This document shows positions 1-8,482 of a stretch of DNA of 26,307 nucleotides, piece after piece. The position numbers and the translations under genes are program-made. Position 1 is the first letter of the stretch, and each line of letters begins with the position of its first letter. The notes under the pieces are model-generated. The model searched no databases. It had not been told where the DNA came from and worked only from the letters and a program-made list of their open reading frames with translations. Source of the DNA: an uncultured Campylobacteraceae bacterium (lineage in GTDB: Bacteria > Campylobacterota > Campylobacteria > Campylobacterales > Arcobacteraceae); assembly GCA_913057765.1 (NCBI GenBank), contig CAJXPH010000010.1:1-26307 (forward strand), given 5' to 3'.

Positions 1-47
1 CTACACTATCCTCTTCGTCGGCAGCGTCAGATGTGTATAAGAGACAG
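1..47 (+). other. Untrimmed Nextera (Tn5) sequencing adapter
   Basis: Positions 29-47 are the 19-base Tn5 mosaic end that closes with GAGACAG. Positions 15-28 are the Nextera read-1 arm (TCGTCGGCAGCGTC). Positions 7-14 read TATCCTCT, which is the S503 i5 index, and 1-6 are the end of the flow-cell arm. This is synthetic library sequence, not genome. The exact reverse complement closes the other end of the window. Translation through it produces the known artefact peptide SYTHLTLPT. Confidence 0.98.
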
Positions 48-432
48 GTTTATATACTGAACGCATTTCATTAAATGCACTTTGAAGAAGTTCTATTTCA
101 CGGTTAAAAACGCCAATAATTCTTTTTTGATTTTTTTCTAATCTAGAAATCTCAGAGCCATATTGCTTTTTCATCCACTTCATAGATTTTTTTAAAAGTA
201 AAATTTGCTCATCTTTTACTTCAATTACTTCTCTTAGACTATCTTGATTAGCAGTCTCTTTTATTTCAATTTTAGTATCAACTTTATTATCAACATGGTC
301 ACTAATATATACATATGTTTTACCAGATTTCTTTAGTGACTTTAATTGATCATGCTTAATTCTATAGTGTACACCTTGTAATGATAGTCCTAATATTTGA
401 GCAGCTTGCGCCGTAGTAACTAATCTTTCCAA
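48..432 (-). CDS. Helix-turn-helix DNA-binding protein with coiled coil, C-terminus truncated
   Basis: The start is a TTG at 432 preceded by an AAAGG ribosome-binding site. Residues 1-45 look like a MerR/excisionase-type winged helix (TTAQAAQILGLS followed by VHYRIKHDQLKSLKKSGKTY), which should bind DNA. Residues 65-118 are rich in Glu, Lys, Leu and Ile with a heptad look and probably form a coiled coil for oligomerisation. The genuine protein is visible only to residue 128; the last 15 residues of the open frame come from adapter, so the true C-terminus is off the contig. It lies 9 bp downstream of queF on the same strand and may be co-transcribed with it. The target and the biological role are not identifiable. 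It could be a plasmid/phage-type or chromosomal regulator. Confidence 0.7.
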
Positions 433-441
433 GGAAAACCT

Positions 442-819
442 TTACATCTTTGCGCTGTCGATTTCAATAACTGTATGAACATTTCCACGTGGTTTAAAAT
501 CACCAATAACTTTTAACCATTTAGGCTCTAACTTTGCATATAAAACATCAAAAATCTCATTTATTGAATTTTCATGAGAAACTTCTCTGTTCATAAAAGA
601 GTTAATATAAAGTTTTAAAGCTTTTAATTCAACCACTAGTTTCTTTGGAGAATATTGAATTTTGATTGTTGCAAAATCAGGATATCCACTTCTTGGACAT
701 TTTGCCATAAATTCTGGAAGTTCAATATCAATAATATAAGTTTTATCATGCTGGTTTGGCCAAAAATTTTCATCTTTGTTTATATCAAATTCAAGTATTT
801 CTTTTTCACCATATTTCAT
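442..819 (-). CDS. queF: NADPH-dependent 7-cyano-7-deazaguanine (preQ0) reductase QueF, type I
   Basis: QueF reduces the nitrile of preQ0 to the amine of preQ1 with NADPH, a step in making the queuosine of tRNA wobble positions; it is cytosolic. The protein is 125 aa, the length of the single-domain (unimodular) type. The catalytic cysteine is C41 in AKCPRSGYPDFA and the proton-donating aspartate is D48. The QueF motif ELKALKLY lies at 64-71, and H82-E83 match the conserved substrate-binding pair. The ATG at 819 follows AAGG nine bases upstream. Its neighbours do not belong to the queuosine pathway, so the rest of the pathway is elsewhere. I saw no preQ1 riboswitch in the leader. Confidence 0.93.
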   Translation of the reverse strand: MKYGEKEILEFDINKDENFWPNQHDKTYIIDIELPEFMAKCPRSGYPDFATIKIQYSPKKLVVELKALKLYINSFMNREVSHENSINEIFDVLYAKLEPKWLKVIGDFKPRGNVHTVIEIDSAKM

Positions 820-964
820 TCTATTTTTACCTTTTAATAATTCATTTTAAATTTATATTTTTTTGTTAAAAGAGCCATTTTATCTAAATTAAACTTACAA
901 ATGTTGTATTAATATTAACCAAAAAATAGTATATCTATCATATAAGATAAGATTATAATTTGAT

Positions 965-993
965 TTGTGTATAAGTAACAATTATAGTATAAT
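965..993 (+). promoter_or_regulatory. Candidate promoter of the flavoprotein gene
   Basis: A perfect TATAAT at 988-993 is preceded by TTGTGT at 965-970 with 17-bp spacing. Transcription would start near 1000, leaving a leader of about 28 nt before the ATG at 1028. Confidence 0.6.
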
Positions 994-1027
994 ATACCCC
1001 TTAAAAATAAATTCTGGGGAGAATATT

Positions 1028-2056
1028 ATGACAACTATCTATGATATCGTAATTATTGGTGGAGGACCAGGAGGAATTGGTACAGCAATAGAAGCAGCAG
1101 TTCATGGTATTGAAAATATATTACTAATCGACAAAGCAGATAATCATTCAAGTACTATTAGAAAATTCTATAAAGACAATAAAAGAGTTGATAAAGATTG
1201 GAAAGGTCAAACTGTAGATATTGAAGGGAATATTCCTTTTATGGATGGAACGAAAGAGACAACACTAGATTTCTTTGACCAACTTTTAGATGAAGAGAAA
1301 ATCGATACTGCTTTTAATACAGAAGTTGAAAATATTATTAGAAATGAAGAAGAAGATTGTTTTTTAATTACAACTGCAACACAAAGTTTTAAAGCAATAG
1401 CTGTTGTTGTAACAATTGGGAAAATGGGAAAACCTAATAAACCATCATATAAAATTCCACCATCAATTAAAGAGTACGTAAATTACAATCTTGATAAATG
1501 TAATGAAGGTGAAAAGATATTAGTTGTGGGAGGAGGAAACTCTGCTGCTGAGTATGCATATGAGTTAGCAGATGAAAGTAATACAGTTACTTTAGTTTAT
1601 AGAAAAGCTGATTTTAATCGTTTAAATCCAGAAAATGAAGATATTTTATACCAATATAATGGACAAGAGAAACTAAGACTAAGAATGGATACTGATATTG
1701 ATTCTGTAGAAAATGAACACGGAAAAGTAAAAGTAAACTTCAATGATGGCTACTTTACAATTTATGACCGAGTAATTTATGCAATTGGAGGAACGGCCCC
1801 TGTTGATTTCCTTAAAAAAATAGGAATTGAAACTGATGAAGGTGGTAAACCAATTTATGATGAACATTATAGAACAAATATTCACTGTTTATATGTTGCA
1901 GGGGATATTGCCTTTAATACTGGTGGTTCAATAGCTGCTGCACTTAATCATGGTTATCATATTGTAAATTCATTTATGAGAAGAAGTGGGAAAATATATG
2001 CACACACAGACAAAATTGCAGATTTCTTTAAAGATAACCCAACTTTTAAACACTAA
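1028..2056 (+). CDS. Thioredoxin-reductase-like FAD/NAD(P)H oxidoreductase without CxxC
   Basis: This is a two-dinucleotide-domain flavoprotein of 342 aa. The FAD motif GGGPGGIG is at 11-18, the NAD(P)H motif GGGNSA at 168-173, and the AGD motif near the C-terminus closes the FAD site. The fold is that of thioredoxin reductase, but the redox-active CxxC between the domains is missing. It therefore resembles YpdA/ferredoxin-NADP reductase-like proteins rather than a true TrxB. I chose the ATG at 1028 because GGGGAGA lies just upstream; a longer frame from 965 has no ribosome-binding site and overlaps the promoter. The electron acceptor cannot be read from the sequence. The EamA gene follows after 14 bp and is probably co-transcribed. 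Confidence 0.8.
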   Translation: MTTIYDIVIIGGGPGGIGTAIEAAVHGIENILLIDKADNHSSTIRKFYKDNKRVDKDWKGQTVDIEGNIPFMDGTKETTLDFFDQLLDEEKIDTAFNTEVENIIRNEEEDCFLITTATQSFKAIAVVVTIGKMGKPNKPSYKIPPSIKEYVNYNLDKCNEGEKILVVGGGNSAAEYAYELADESNTVTLVYRKADFNRLNPENEDILYQYNGQEKLRLRMDTDIDSVENEHGKVKVNFNDGYFTIYDRVIYAIGGTAPVDFLKKIGIETDEGGKPIYDEHYRTNIHCLYVAGDIAFNTGGSIAAALNHGYHIVNSFMRRSGKIYAHTDKIADFFKDNPTFKH

Positions 2057-2062
2057 AGATAT

Positions 2063-2087
2063 AATAGCTTATGAACTATAAGCTATT
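2063..2087. promoter_or_regulatory. 10-bp perfect hairpin spanning the eamA start codon
   Basis: AATAGCTTAT (2063-2072) is repeated inverted as ATAAGCTATT (2078-2087) with a 5-base loop. The ATG of the downstream permease (2071-2073) lies in the stem and loop boundary, and upstream there is only a weak AAAG ribosome-binding sequence. It could limit translation initiation or attenuate read-through. No T-run follows, so it is a poor terminator. Confidence 0.55.
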
Positions 2088-2925
2088 TATCCTAATCCTA
2101 TTAACACTATTTTTCTTTTCAACCAGTTCTGTTCTTGCTCGTGCCGCATTAGCCGAAAATTATATTGATGCCTTTAGCTTTACATTTTTTAGACTATTAT
2201 CTGGTTCTATTGTTTTACTAATTATTCTTTATATTAGAGATAAAAAATTAAATCTTTCATTAAAAAAGAACTGGATTAGTTCTTTTATGCTCTTCTTATA
2301 TGCCATTGCATTTTCTTATTCTTATTTAAATCTAGATGCAGGGATTGGAGCACTTATACTTTTTGCAGTAGTTCAACTATTTATAATTTTTATTGCTTTA
2401 TTAAAAAAAGAAAAACTAACAAGCCAAAAAAGTATTGGTATTTTAATTGCATTTCTAGGACTTACATATCTTCTTTTTCCAGAAGAAAGTTTTAGTCTTT
2501 CATTTTTTCATGTATTCTTGATGATAATATCTGGACTTGCATGGGGAGCATATACAATTTTAGGAAAAAACTCTAGCGATGCTCTTTATCATACTGCGGA
2601 TAACTTTACAAAAACTATTATCTTCACAGGAATTTTTTATTTACTATTTGTAGGTCAAACTCATATTAGTTTTAATGGTATAGCTTTAGCAATAATTTCA
2701 GGAGGAATAACTTCTGCACTAGGATATGTAACTTGGTATTATATTTTACCTCAAATACAAATAATCACATCGGGAATAATACAATTAATAGTTCCACCTA
2801 TTGCTATAATTTTAGGAGTGATATTATTGAATGAAGAACTTACATTTAAACTATTTATTTCTACAGATATTATCTTATGTGGTATTGCAATTGCAATTTT
2901 AAGTAGACGAAAAAAGACTAACTAA
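2071..2925 (+). CDS. EamA/DMT-family transporter
   Basis: This is an inner-membrane protein of 284 aa with about ten hydrophobic segments in two homologous halves, the layout of the drug/metabolite transporter (EamA, RhaT-like) superfamily. The first helix begins at residue 4, followed by the typical LARAAL and FSFTFFRLLSG stretch. The second half begins around residue 145 (FLMIISGLAWGAYTILGK) and ends with a Lys/Arg-rich tail (SRRKKTN), fitting the positive-inside rule. Substrate is unknown for this family without close homologues; amino acids, metabolites or drugs are all possible. It follows the flavoprotein gene by 14 bp. Its stop codon forms part of the terminator shared with paaY. Confidence 0.85.
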   Translation: MNYKLFILILLTLFFFSTSSVLARAALAENYIDAFSFTFFRLLSGSIVLLIILYIRDKKLNLSLKKNWISSFMLFLYAIAFSYSYLNLDAGIGALILFAVVQLFIIFIALLKKEKLTSQKSIGILIAFLGLTYLLFPEESFSLSFFHVFLMIISGLAWGAYTILGKNSSDALYHTADNFTKTIIFTGIFYLLFVGQTHISFNGIALAIISGGITSALGYVTWYYILPQIQIITSGIIQLIVPPIAIILGVILLNEELTFKLFISTDIILCGIAIAILSRRKKTN

Positions 2926-2945
2926 GAGACAAAGGCTCTTAGTTA
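2919..2945. terminator. Bidirectional terminator between eamA and paaY
   Basis: TAACTAAGAG (2919-2928) and CTCTTAGTTA (2936-2945) form a perfect 10-bp stem with a 7-base loop. On the minus strand the stem is followed by TCTTTTTTC, a good T-run for ending paaN-paaY; on the plus strand by TGTTTTGGTTT. Both flanking stop codons lie inside the stem. Confidence 0.85.
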
Positions 2946-3532
2946 TGTTTTGGTTTATAATGCATATCACATCTTAAAGTTTCTCGTTCATCACTTGATT
3001 CATTAAGGGGTTCACATTTTTTTAGATTTTCTAAACAGTTATATGCTAAATTTGTATAAGCTTGGCTTCCATCTTTTTTCCAATTTATCTCTTCAGGCTT
3101 TAATTCACGTCTAACTTTTGCTGGATTTCCAAAAGCTAAATGATTTGCAGGAATTTCCATCTTAGAAGGAACTAATGAAGATGCCCCAATTACTGCATTT
3201 TCACCAATTATAGCTTCATCCATAACAACTGCTCCCATACCAACCATTGCATTATACTTTACATGACAACCATGTAAAATAGCACTATGACCTATATGTC
3301 CATTCTCTTCAACTATTACATCTATATTTGGGAAAGAGTGACAAACACAACAGTCTTGTATATTTGCGTTCTTTTTAATGATAATTCGTCCAAAATCTCC
3401 TCTTAAAGAAGCATTTGGACCAATATATACACCTTCTTCAATAAATACATCTCCAATAATTACAGCTGTTTCGTGGACAAATGCCTTGTCACTAATGACA
3501 GGCACTAATCCATTTAATTCATAAATTTGCAC
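2939..3532 (-). CDS. paaY: PaaY, hexapeptide-repeat thioesterase of phenylacetate catabolism
   Basis: The protein is a left-handed beta-helix of the gamma-carbonic-anhydrase/CaiE-like family, 197 aa against about 196 in E. coli PaaY. Hexapeptide turns run through residues 15-140. The metal-binding histidines H65, H82 and H87 (CHSFPN and GHIGHSAILHG) are intact. Characterised PaaY hydrolyses off-pathway CoA thioesters, such as the cyclic compound formed when the ring-opened aldehyde condenses, and so frees CoA. The start is a GTG at 3532 whose G is shared with the TAG stop of paaN; AAGGG lies upstream, so translational coupling is likely. It is paired with paaN, the gene whose inefficiency would create its substrate. 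Confidence 0.9.
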   Translation of the reverse strand: MQIYELNGLVPVISDKAFVHETAVIIGDVFIEEGVYIGPNASLRGDFGRIIIKKNANIQDCCVCHSFPNIDVIVEENGHIGHSAILHGCHVKYNAMVGMGAVVMDEAIIGENAVIGASSLVPSKMEIPANHLAFGNPAKVRRELKPEEINWKKDGSQAYTNLAYNCLENLKKCEPLNESSDERETLRCDMHYKPKHN

Positions 3533-5190
3533 TATGCATCCCTTTTTATAGTTACGATTGAATATCTCCCTGAAACAAAATTATCATTTGATAATGCACA
3601 ATTTGCAGCCTTGTTATCTCCTGTTGCATGGAAATCTGTAAAGGCAGCAGAGTGATTCATAAGTACATGTCCAGTTAAATTAACTGATAAATTTACTTTT
3701 TCATCAATCGCAATATCTTCTACTTTTTCTAAATACTCTTCATCTGATGAATAAACTCCAGCTGTAATAGCACCATGAAGTTCAACTGTTTCTTGCCATA
3801 CATTTAAGGTATCTTCTCTAGATTCTGTCTCAATTAATAAAATTACTGGTCCAAAATGTTCATTATGATAAGTATCTTTATCTTTTGCAGAAATTTTCAC
3901 TATTACTGGTGTTTTAATTGTAGCATTTTCAAACATAGGATGTTTAATCTCTTTTGATTCTAAAATAATCTCACCAAGTTTTCCAGCATCTTCAACTCTT
4001 TGACATATTTCAGAGTTTTGAATTGCCCCTAAAATTTCAGTTGCTCTTTCATCTACAGAAAGAAGTTTCTCAACAGATCCTGCAATCATTGAAGCAATTT
4101 CATCAAATGAAACTTTTTCACCATTTGAAACAACACCATCTTTTGGAATAAAAATATTTTGTGGAGCTGTACACATTTGCGAAGAGTATAAAGAAAGTGC
4201 CATAGACATATTTCTAGTCATACCTTTTAAATTATCATAGTTATCTACTATTAAACAATTCACTCCTGCTTTTTCTGTATATACATTTGCCTGAGGAGCA
4301 TTATCTTCTAACCAATCTCCAAATGTAGTACTTCCTGTAAAGTCAATAATTTTTACATTTTTGTCTTTTACTAGATTTTGAGTTTCTGTTCTATCATCAG
4401 ATATAATCATAGATACTAAATCTGCACAAATTCCATTTTCTTCTAAAACTTCTCTTGCAATCTCTACTGTTAAAGCAATTGGTAAGATACCATTTCTATG
4501 TGGTTTATAAATAATTGAGTTTCCAGTAAGTAATGATGCAAATAACCCAGAATATGAATTCCATGTAGGGAAAGTAGAACAAGTAATAATTAAAGAAATT
4601 CCTCTTGGAGCTACTCTTAATTTTTTATTCACAACAATTGGAGGATTGTCTTTTCCTGTAGGTTTTGTAAATGTAGATTCTGTAGGAATATCAGCTAATT
4701 GTTTGTATGCGTAAGCTAAAGCTTCTAATCCTCTATCTTGTGCATGAGGACCACCTGCTTGAAAAGCCATCATATATGGTTGACCAGTTGTATGCATAAC
4801 TGCATTTGCAACTTCAAATGATCTTTTATTAATTCTATCAAGTATTTCTAAACAGATTCCAGCTCTATCATCAAGACTTACTTTTTTCCATTGATTCATC
4901 GCTTCTTTTGACTTTGTAACTAATGTATCGGCAGGAATTGAAGGATATGTGATTCCTAAATCAAAACCATAAGGAGATGTTTCTGCTCCTAAATATTTTT
5001 CAGTTTCTAAACCTTTAATTTCATATCTATTATTTAATTGTGATTTAAAAGAGTTTATTGATTCCTCTTTTTTTCCTGCACCATAAACCTTTGAACTTGG
5101 AATTTCAAAATAAGGAGACCAATATCCTCTATTTTTAATTTCTTCCAATGCTCTTGATAGTGTTTCGTTATGTTTCTCAAAAAGACTCAT
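3532..5190 (-). CDS. paaN: PaaN, ring-opening aldehyde dehydrogenase (stand-alone form)
   Basis: PaaN oxidises the open-chain 3-oxo-5,6-dehydrosuberyl-CoA semialdehyde made by hydrolysis of oxepin-CoA. The protein is 552 aa, the length of the stand-alone PaaN type. Aldehyde-dehydrogenase features are visible: FTGST at 284-288 in the NAD-binding region, E306 (TEKAG) and the catalytic C340 (SSQMCTAPQ). E. coli PaaZ is about 680 aa because of a C-terminal MaoC hydratase domain that hydrolyses oxepin-CoA; no such domain is present here. In bacteria with this arrangement the hydrolase is known to be encoded outside the cluster. ATG at 5190 follows AAAGGG. It is transcribed divergently from paaF and coupled to paaY. 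Confidence 0.93.
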   Translation of the reverse strand: MSLFEKHNETLSRALEEIKNRGYWSPYFEIPSSKVYGAGKKEESINSFKSQLNNRYEIKGLETEKYLGAETSPYGFDLGITYPSIPADTLVTKSKEAMNQWKKVSLDDRAGICLEILDRINKRSFEVANAVMHTTGQPYMMAFQAGGPHAQDRGLEALAYAYKQLADIPTESTFTKPTGKDNPPIVVNKKLRVAPRGISLIITCSTFPTWNSYSGLFASLLTGNSIIYKPHRNGILPIALTVEIAREVLEENGICADLVSMIISDDRTETQNLVKDKNVKIIDFTGSTTFGDWLEDNAPQANVYTEKAGVNCLIVDNYDNLKGMTRNMSMALSLYSSQMCTAPQNIFIPKDGVVSNGEKVSFDEIASMIAGSVEKLLSVDERATEILGAIQNSEICQRVEDAGKLGEIILESKEIKHPMFENATIKTPVIVKISAKDKDTYHNEHFGPVILLIETESREDTLNVWQETVELHGAITAGVYSSDEEYLEKVEDIAIDEKVNLSVNLTGHVLMNHSAAFTDFHATGDNKAANCALSNDNFVSGRYSIVTIKRDA

Positions 5191-5285
5191 TTTAACCCTT
5201 TATGTATTATATTTTTTAAAATCTTAATATATTTTTTATTAAGCGAATATTAAATAAAGCACTTAATCCTCATAAAATGGTATAT

Positions 5286-5338
5286 TTTATAGCAAATAGC
5301 TTAAAAATAGCATTTATTTTTAAGCTCTAATATATATT
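5286..5338. promoter_or_regulatory. Divergent paaN/paaF control region with a 12-bp perfect inverted repeat
   Basis: AGCTTAAAAATA (5298-5309) and TATTTTTAAGCT (5315-5326) form a perfect 12-bp inverted repeat with a 5-base gap. It lies exactly between candidate -10 boxes facing opposite ways: TATATT at 5333-5338 for paaF and TATAAA (minus, 5286-5291) for paaN. A smaller repeat, ATAAAAT/ATTTTAT (5272-5290), covers the paaN -10. This is where a PaaX operator would be expected. Assignment to PaaX is inference: the repeat does not resemble the E. coli consensus, though an ATTCGC core (minus strand, near 5245) does. Confidence 0.6.
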
Positions 5339-5395
5339 ACATTTGTTAGAATTTTTTTAGTTTTTTTGAAATAGATATATTATTTGGAGGGGAAA

Positions 5396-6166
5396 ATGGG
5401 CTTTAAAGATATAAAAGTAGATGTAGAAGACTCACATATACTTATTATTACACTTAATAGAAGTGAAGTTTACAATGCATTAAGAACTAATACATTAAAA
5501 GAAATTCATGAAACGTTACAAAATTGTGATGATGAAATCAAATGTATTATTTTAACAGGAGGAGAAAAAGTATTTGCAGCGGGAGCAGATATTAATGAAC
5601 TTGAAGTTAAAGGTGCAATTGAGTCAATAAATGATGTAAGAACATCTTATTGGGAAGCTATTAAGGACTTTAAAAAGCCTATTATTGCTGCAGTAAATGG
5701 ATTCTGTTTAGGCGGAGGGTGTGAACTTGCTATGCATTGTGACATTATTATATGCGGAGATAATGCACAATTTGGTCAACCTGAAATCAATTTAGGAATC
5801 ATGCCAGGAGCTGGTGGAACACAAAGAACAGTAAAAGCGATGGGTAAATCAAATGCCATGTTAATGCTTTTAACAGGAGATTTCATTGATGCTAAAACTG
5901 CACTAAAGATGAACTTAGTATCAGAAGTAGTTCCAGTACAAAGTACGATGATTAGAGCAATGGAAATTGCAAGTAAAATTGCAAAAAAATCTCCATTAGC
6001 AATAACAGCCATTAAAAGTGCTGTTTTAGCATCATATGACAGTGGATTAAGTGCATCACTAAAATATGAAAAGACAATTTTCTCAGGAATATTATCAAGT
6101 GAAGATAAAAAAGAGGGAATTAGTGCATTTAAAGAAAAAAGAAAACCAAATTTTAAAGGACAATAA
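5396..6166 (+). CDS. paaF: PaaF-type enoyl-CoA hydratase (2,3-dehydroadipyl-CoA hydratase)
   Basis: This crotonase-fold enzyme hydrates 2,3-dehydroadipyl-CoA to 3-hydroxyadipyl-CoA in the lower phenylacetate pathway. It has 256 aa, typical for PaaF. The oxyanion-hole segments AAGAD (61-65) and LGGG (105-108) and both catalytic glutamates E110 and E130 are present, the full set of a hydratase. I chose ATG at 5396 because GGAGG sits five bases upstream; the in-frame TTG at 5384 overlaps that site. It is the first gene of the paaFGHIJK operon and is spaced 2 bp from paaG. A second, similar gene lies at 17454..18233, so which of the two serves this exact step is unproven. Confidence 0.88.
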   Translation: MGFKDIKVDVEDSHILIITLNRSEVYNALRTNTLKEIHETLQNCDDEIKCIILTGGEKVFAAGADINELEVKGAIESINDVRTSYWEAIKDFKKPIIAAVNGFCLGGGCELAMHCDIIICGDNAQFGQPEINLGIMPGAGGTQRTVKAMGKSNAMLMLLTGDFIDAKTALKMNLVSEVVPVQSTMIRAMEIASKIAKKSPLAITAIKSAVLASYDSGLSASLKYEKTIFSGILSSEDKKEGISAFKEKRKPNFKGQ

Positions 6167-6168
6167 TA

Positions 6169-6960
6169 ATGTCATACGAAACAATTAAATATGAAGTAAA
6201 TGAAGGTATTGCAACTTTAACTTTTAATAGACCAGATGTATTCAACTCACTAAATGAAGTAATGCATGCAGAGTTAAAAGATGCTTTTAAAAATATAAAA
6301 AAAGACAAAGCTATTAGGGTATTAATTATTACAGGTGAAGGTAGAGCTTTTTGTGCAGGACAAGATTTAAATGATAGATCAGTTAATAACCCTGATGAGA
6401 AACTTGATTTAGGTGAATCTATTGAAAGAAAATACAATCCTCTAATTAAAACAATTTATGGATTAGAAATGCCAGTTATTTGTAAAGTAAATGGTGTAGC
6501 AGCAGGAGCAGGTGTTGGTATAGCACTAGCTTGTGATTTTGTAATTGCAAATGAAAAAGCTTCTTTCATCCAAGCCTTTTGTAAAATTGGACTGGTACCT
6601 GATAGTGGTAACTCTTTTTTCCTTCCTCAACTTGTAGGAATGGCAAGAGCAAAAGAGTTATGTATGTTAGGAGATAAGCTTTCTGCACAAACTGCAAAAG
6701 AGTATGGGTTAATTTCAAAAGTTTATCCTCTTGATACTATTGATGAAGAAGTACAAAAACTTGCACTTCACTTTTCAACTGCTCCAACATATGGATTAAG
6801 CCTAATTAAAAAAGCGTTAAACGAGTCAATTGAAAATACTCTTGATGAACAATTAGAATTAGAGAAAAACTTACAAAGAGCTGCTGGTCATTCAAATGAT
6901 TATAAAGAAGGTGTTTCTGCATTTTTAAATAAAAGAACTCCTAACTTTAAAGGAAACTAG
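6169..6960 (+). CDS. paaG: PaaG, 1,2-epoxyphenylacetyl-CoA isomerase
   Basis: PaaG converts ring-1,2-epoxyphenylacetyl-CoA to 2-oxepin-2(3H)-ylideneacetyl-CoA and also shifts a double bond later in the pathway. The protein is 263 aa of crotonase fold with FCAGQDL at 61-67 and VAAGAG at 110-115. The two hydratase glutamates are absent (the first position falls in GAGVGIA), while D145 in GLVPDSG matches the catalytic acid of isomerase-type crotonases. This separates it from the two PaaF-like proteins. Its presence is the best evidence in the island that an epoxide is the substrate being handled, and hence that some oxygenase must supply it. It starts 2 bp after paaF and ends 1 bp before paaH. 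Confidence 0.92.
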   Translation: MSYETIKYEVNEGIATLTFNRPDVFNSLNEVMHAELKDAFKNIKKDKAIRVLIITGEGRAFCAGQDLNDRSVNNPDEKLDLGESIERKYNPLIKTIYGLEMPVICKVNGVAAGAGVGIALACDFVIANEKASFIQAFCKIGLVPDSGNSFFLPQLVGMARAKELCMLGDKLSAQTAKEYGLISKVYPLDTIDEEVQKLALHFSTAPTYGLSLIKKALNESIENTLDEQLELEKNLQRAAGHSNDYKEGVSAFLNKRTPNFKGN

Positions 6961-6961
6961 T

Positions 6962-8482
6962 ATGAAAATAGATTCTAATTCAATCATAGGAATAGTTGGA
7001 GCAGGGATTATGGGTAGAGGGATTGCTCAAGTTGCTGCAAAAGCTGGACATAAAGTAATTTTATATGATAACTGGGATGGCGCAGTTGATAATGCAATGA
7101 AGATTAATGAAAAAGAGCTATCAAAACTTGTGACAAAAGGGAAAATGACACAAGAGGCAAAAGATAAAACTATTTCATTGATGAACCCAACTATGGAAAT
7201 AAATGATTTAGCTCCTTGTAATTTAATTATTGAAGCCATTATTGAAAATAAAGAGATTAAACAAGATATATTCAAACAACTTGAAGATATTTGTGAAGAT
7301 GTTGTAATTGCATCAAACACTTCATCAATCTCTATTTCTGCACTTGCAAATGGTCTTAAAAAACCTGAAAATATGATTGGTATTCATTTCTTTAATCCAG
7401 CTCCAATAATGAAGCTTGTTGAAGTTATTTACGGCTTACGAAGTGACCAGCAAATAATTGAAGATGTACATGCTCTAATTTCATCATGGGGTAAAAAAGC
7501 AGTATATGTAAAATCATCTCCAGGATTTATTGTAAATAGAATAGCAAGACCTTTTTATGCTGAAGCATTAAGAGTTTATGAAGAAGGTGTTTCATCTTTT
7601 CCAACAATTGATGAAGTAATCAGAAGTAGCGGTAAATTTAGAATGGGTCCATTTGAATTAATGGATTTAATTGGAAATGATACTAACTATTCAGTAACTG
7701 CTTCAACATTTGATTCATATTATCAAGACCCTAGATTTAAACCATCTTTAACACAACAAGAGTTTTCACAAGCTGGACTACTTGGTAGAAAATCTGGTGC
7801 AGGATTTTACAAATATGAAGATAATAAACAACAAGGTAGAGATGATATTAGAAAGGTAACACCTTCTAATAACAAGATTTCAGAAATATATGTTTACGGT
7901 TCTTTAGGTATTGCAGATGAGTTGATTCCTCTATTTAAAAAAGCGGGAATAAAAGTAATAGAAGTAGAAGGTGATGGATATATTGAGTTTAATGAAATCA
8001 AACTATTTTTAGCAAATGGAAAAATGGCGAGTGAAATTTCAAAAGAATTAAGTGAGAAAAATATTGCGCAACTTGACATAAATATTGATTATGAGCTTTC
8101 AAGTTCAGTAACAATTTCAACATCACTTTTAGCACAACAACATGTTGCTCCAAATATTGCAGCACTATTTTCTCAAATTAAAAAAGAGACTTTGATTATC
8201 AAAGATTCTCCTGCAATGATTATGCTAAGAACCGTTTCAATGTTAATAAATGAAGCTAGTTCAACAGTAACAAATGGTGTTTGTGACGAGTGCAGTGCTG
8301 ATATTGCAATGGAAAATGGAGTAAATTATCCTATTGGTCCTTTTAAATGGGCAGATAAATTAGGAACAGATTTTGTTTTAAAAACTCTAAATAATTTAGA
8401 ATCATTTTACAAAGATTCAAGATATAGAGCAGATAGAGGATTAATAGAAAAATCAATTATTGGTGGGAAATATTATGAGTGA
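6962..8482 (+). CDS. paaH: PaaH, 3-hydroxyadipyl-CoA dehydrogenase
   Basis: The enzyme oxidises 3-hydroxyadipyl-CoA to 3-oxoadipyl-CoA with NAD+. It has 506 aa, the long form with a duplicated C-terminal 3-hydroxyacyl-CoA dehydrogenase domain as in PaaH/PaaC. The Rossmann motif GIVGAGIMGRG is at 10-20, the active-site serine/asparagine at S118-N119, and the H142/E154 pair lies in HFFNPAPIMKLVEV. The first C-terminal domain begins near residue 185 (PGFIVNRIARP) and the second near 415. AAGGAAA precedes the ATG. The 3' end overlaps paaI by 8 bp. Confidence 0.93.
   Translation: MKIDSNSIIGIVGAGIMGRGIAQVAAKAGHKVILYDNWDGAVDNAMKINEKELSKLVTKGKMTQEAKDKTISLMNPTMEINDLAPCNLIIEAIIENKEIKQDIFKQLEDICEDVVIASNTSSISISALANGLKKPENMIGIHFFNPAPIMKLVEVIYGLRSDQQIIEDVHALISSWGKKAVYVKSSPGFIVNRIARPFYAEALRVYEEGVSSFPTIDEVIRSSGKFRMGPFELMDLIGNDTNYSVTASTFDSYYQDPRFKPSLTQQEFSQAGLLGRKSGAGFYKYEDNKQQGRDDIRKVTPSNNKISEIYVYGSLGIADELIPLFKKAGIKVIEVEGDGYIEFNEIKLFLANGKMASEISKELSEKNIAQLDINIDYELSSSVTISTSLLAQQHVAPNIAALFSQIKKETLIIKDSPAMIMLRTVSMLINEASSTVTNGVCDECSADIAMENGVNYPIGPFKWADKLGTDFVLKTLNNLESFYKDSRYRADRGLIEKSIIGGKYYE

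Noticed and set aside
442..900. preQ1 riboswitch ahead of queF
   Set aside because: No convincing aptamer pseudoknot or conserved C-rich loop was seen in the AT-rich leader.
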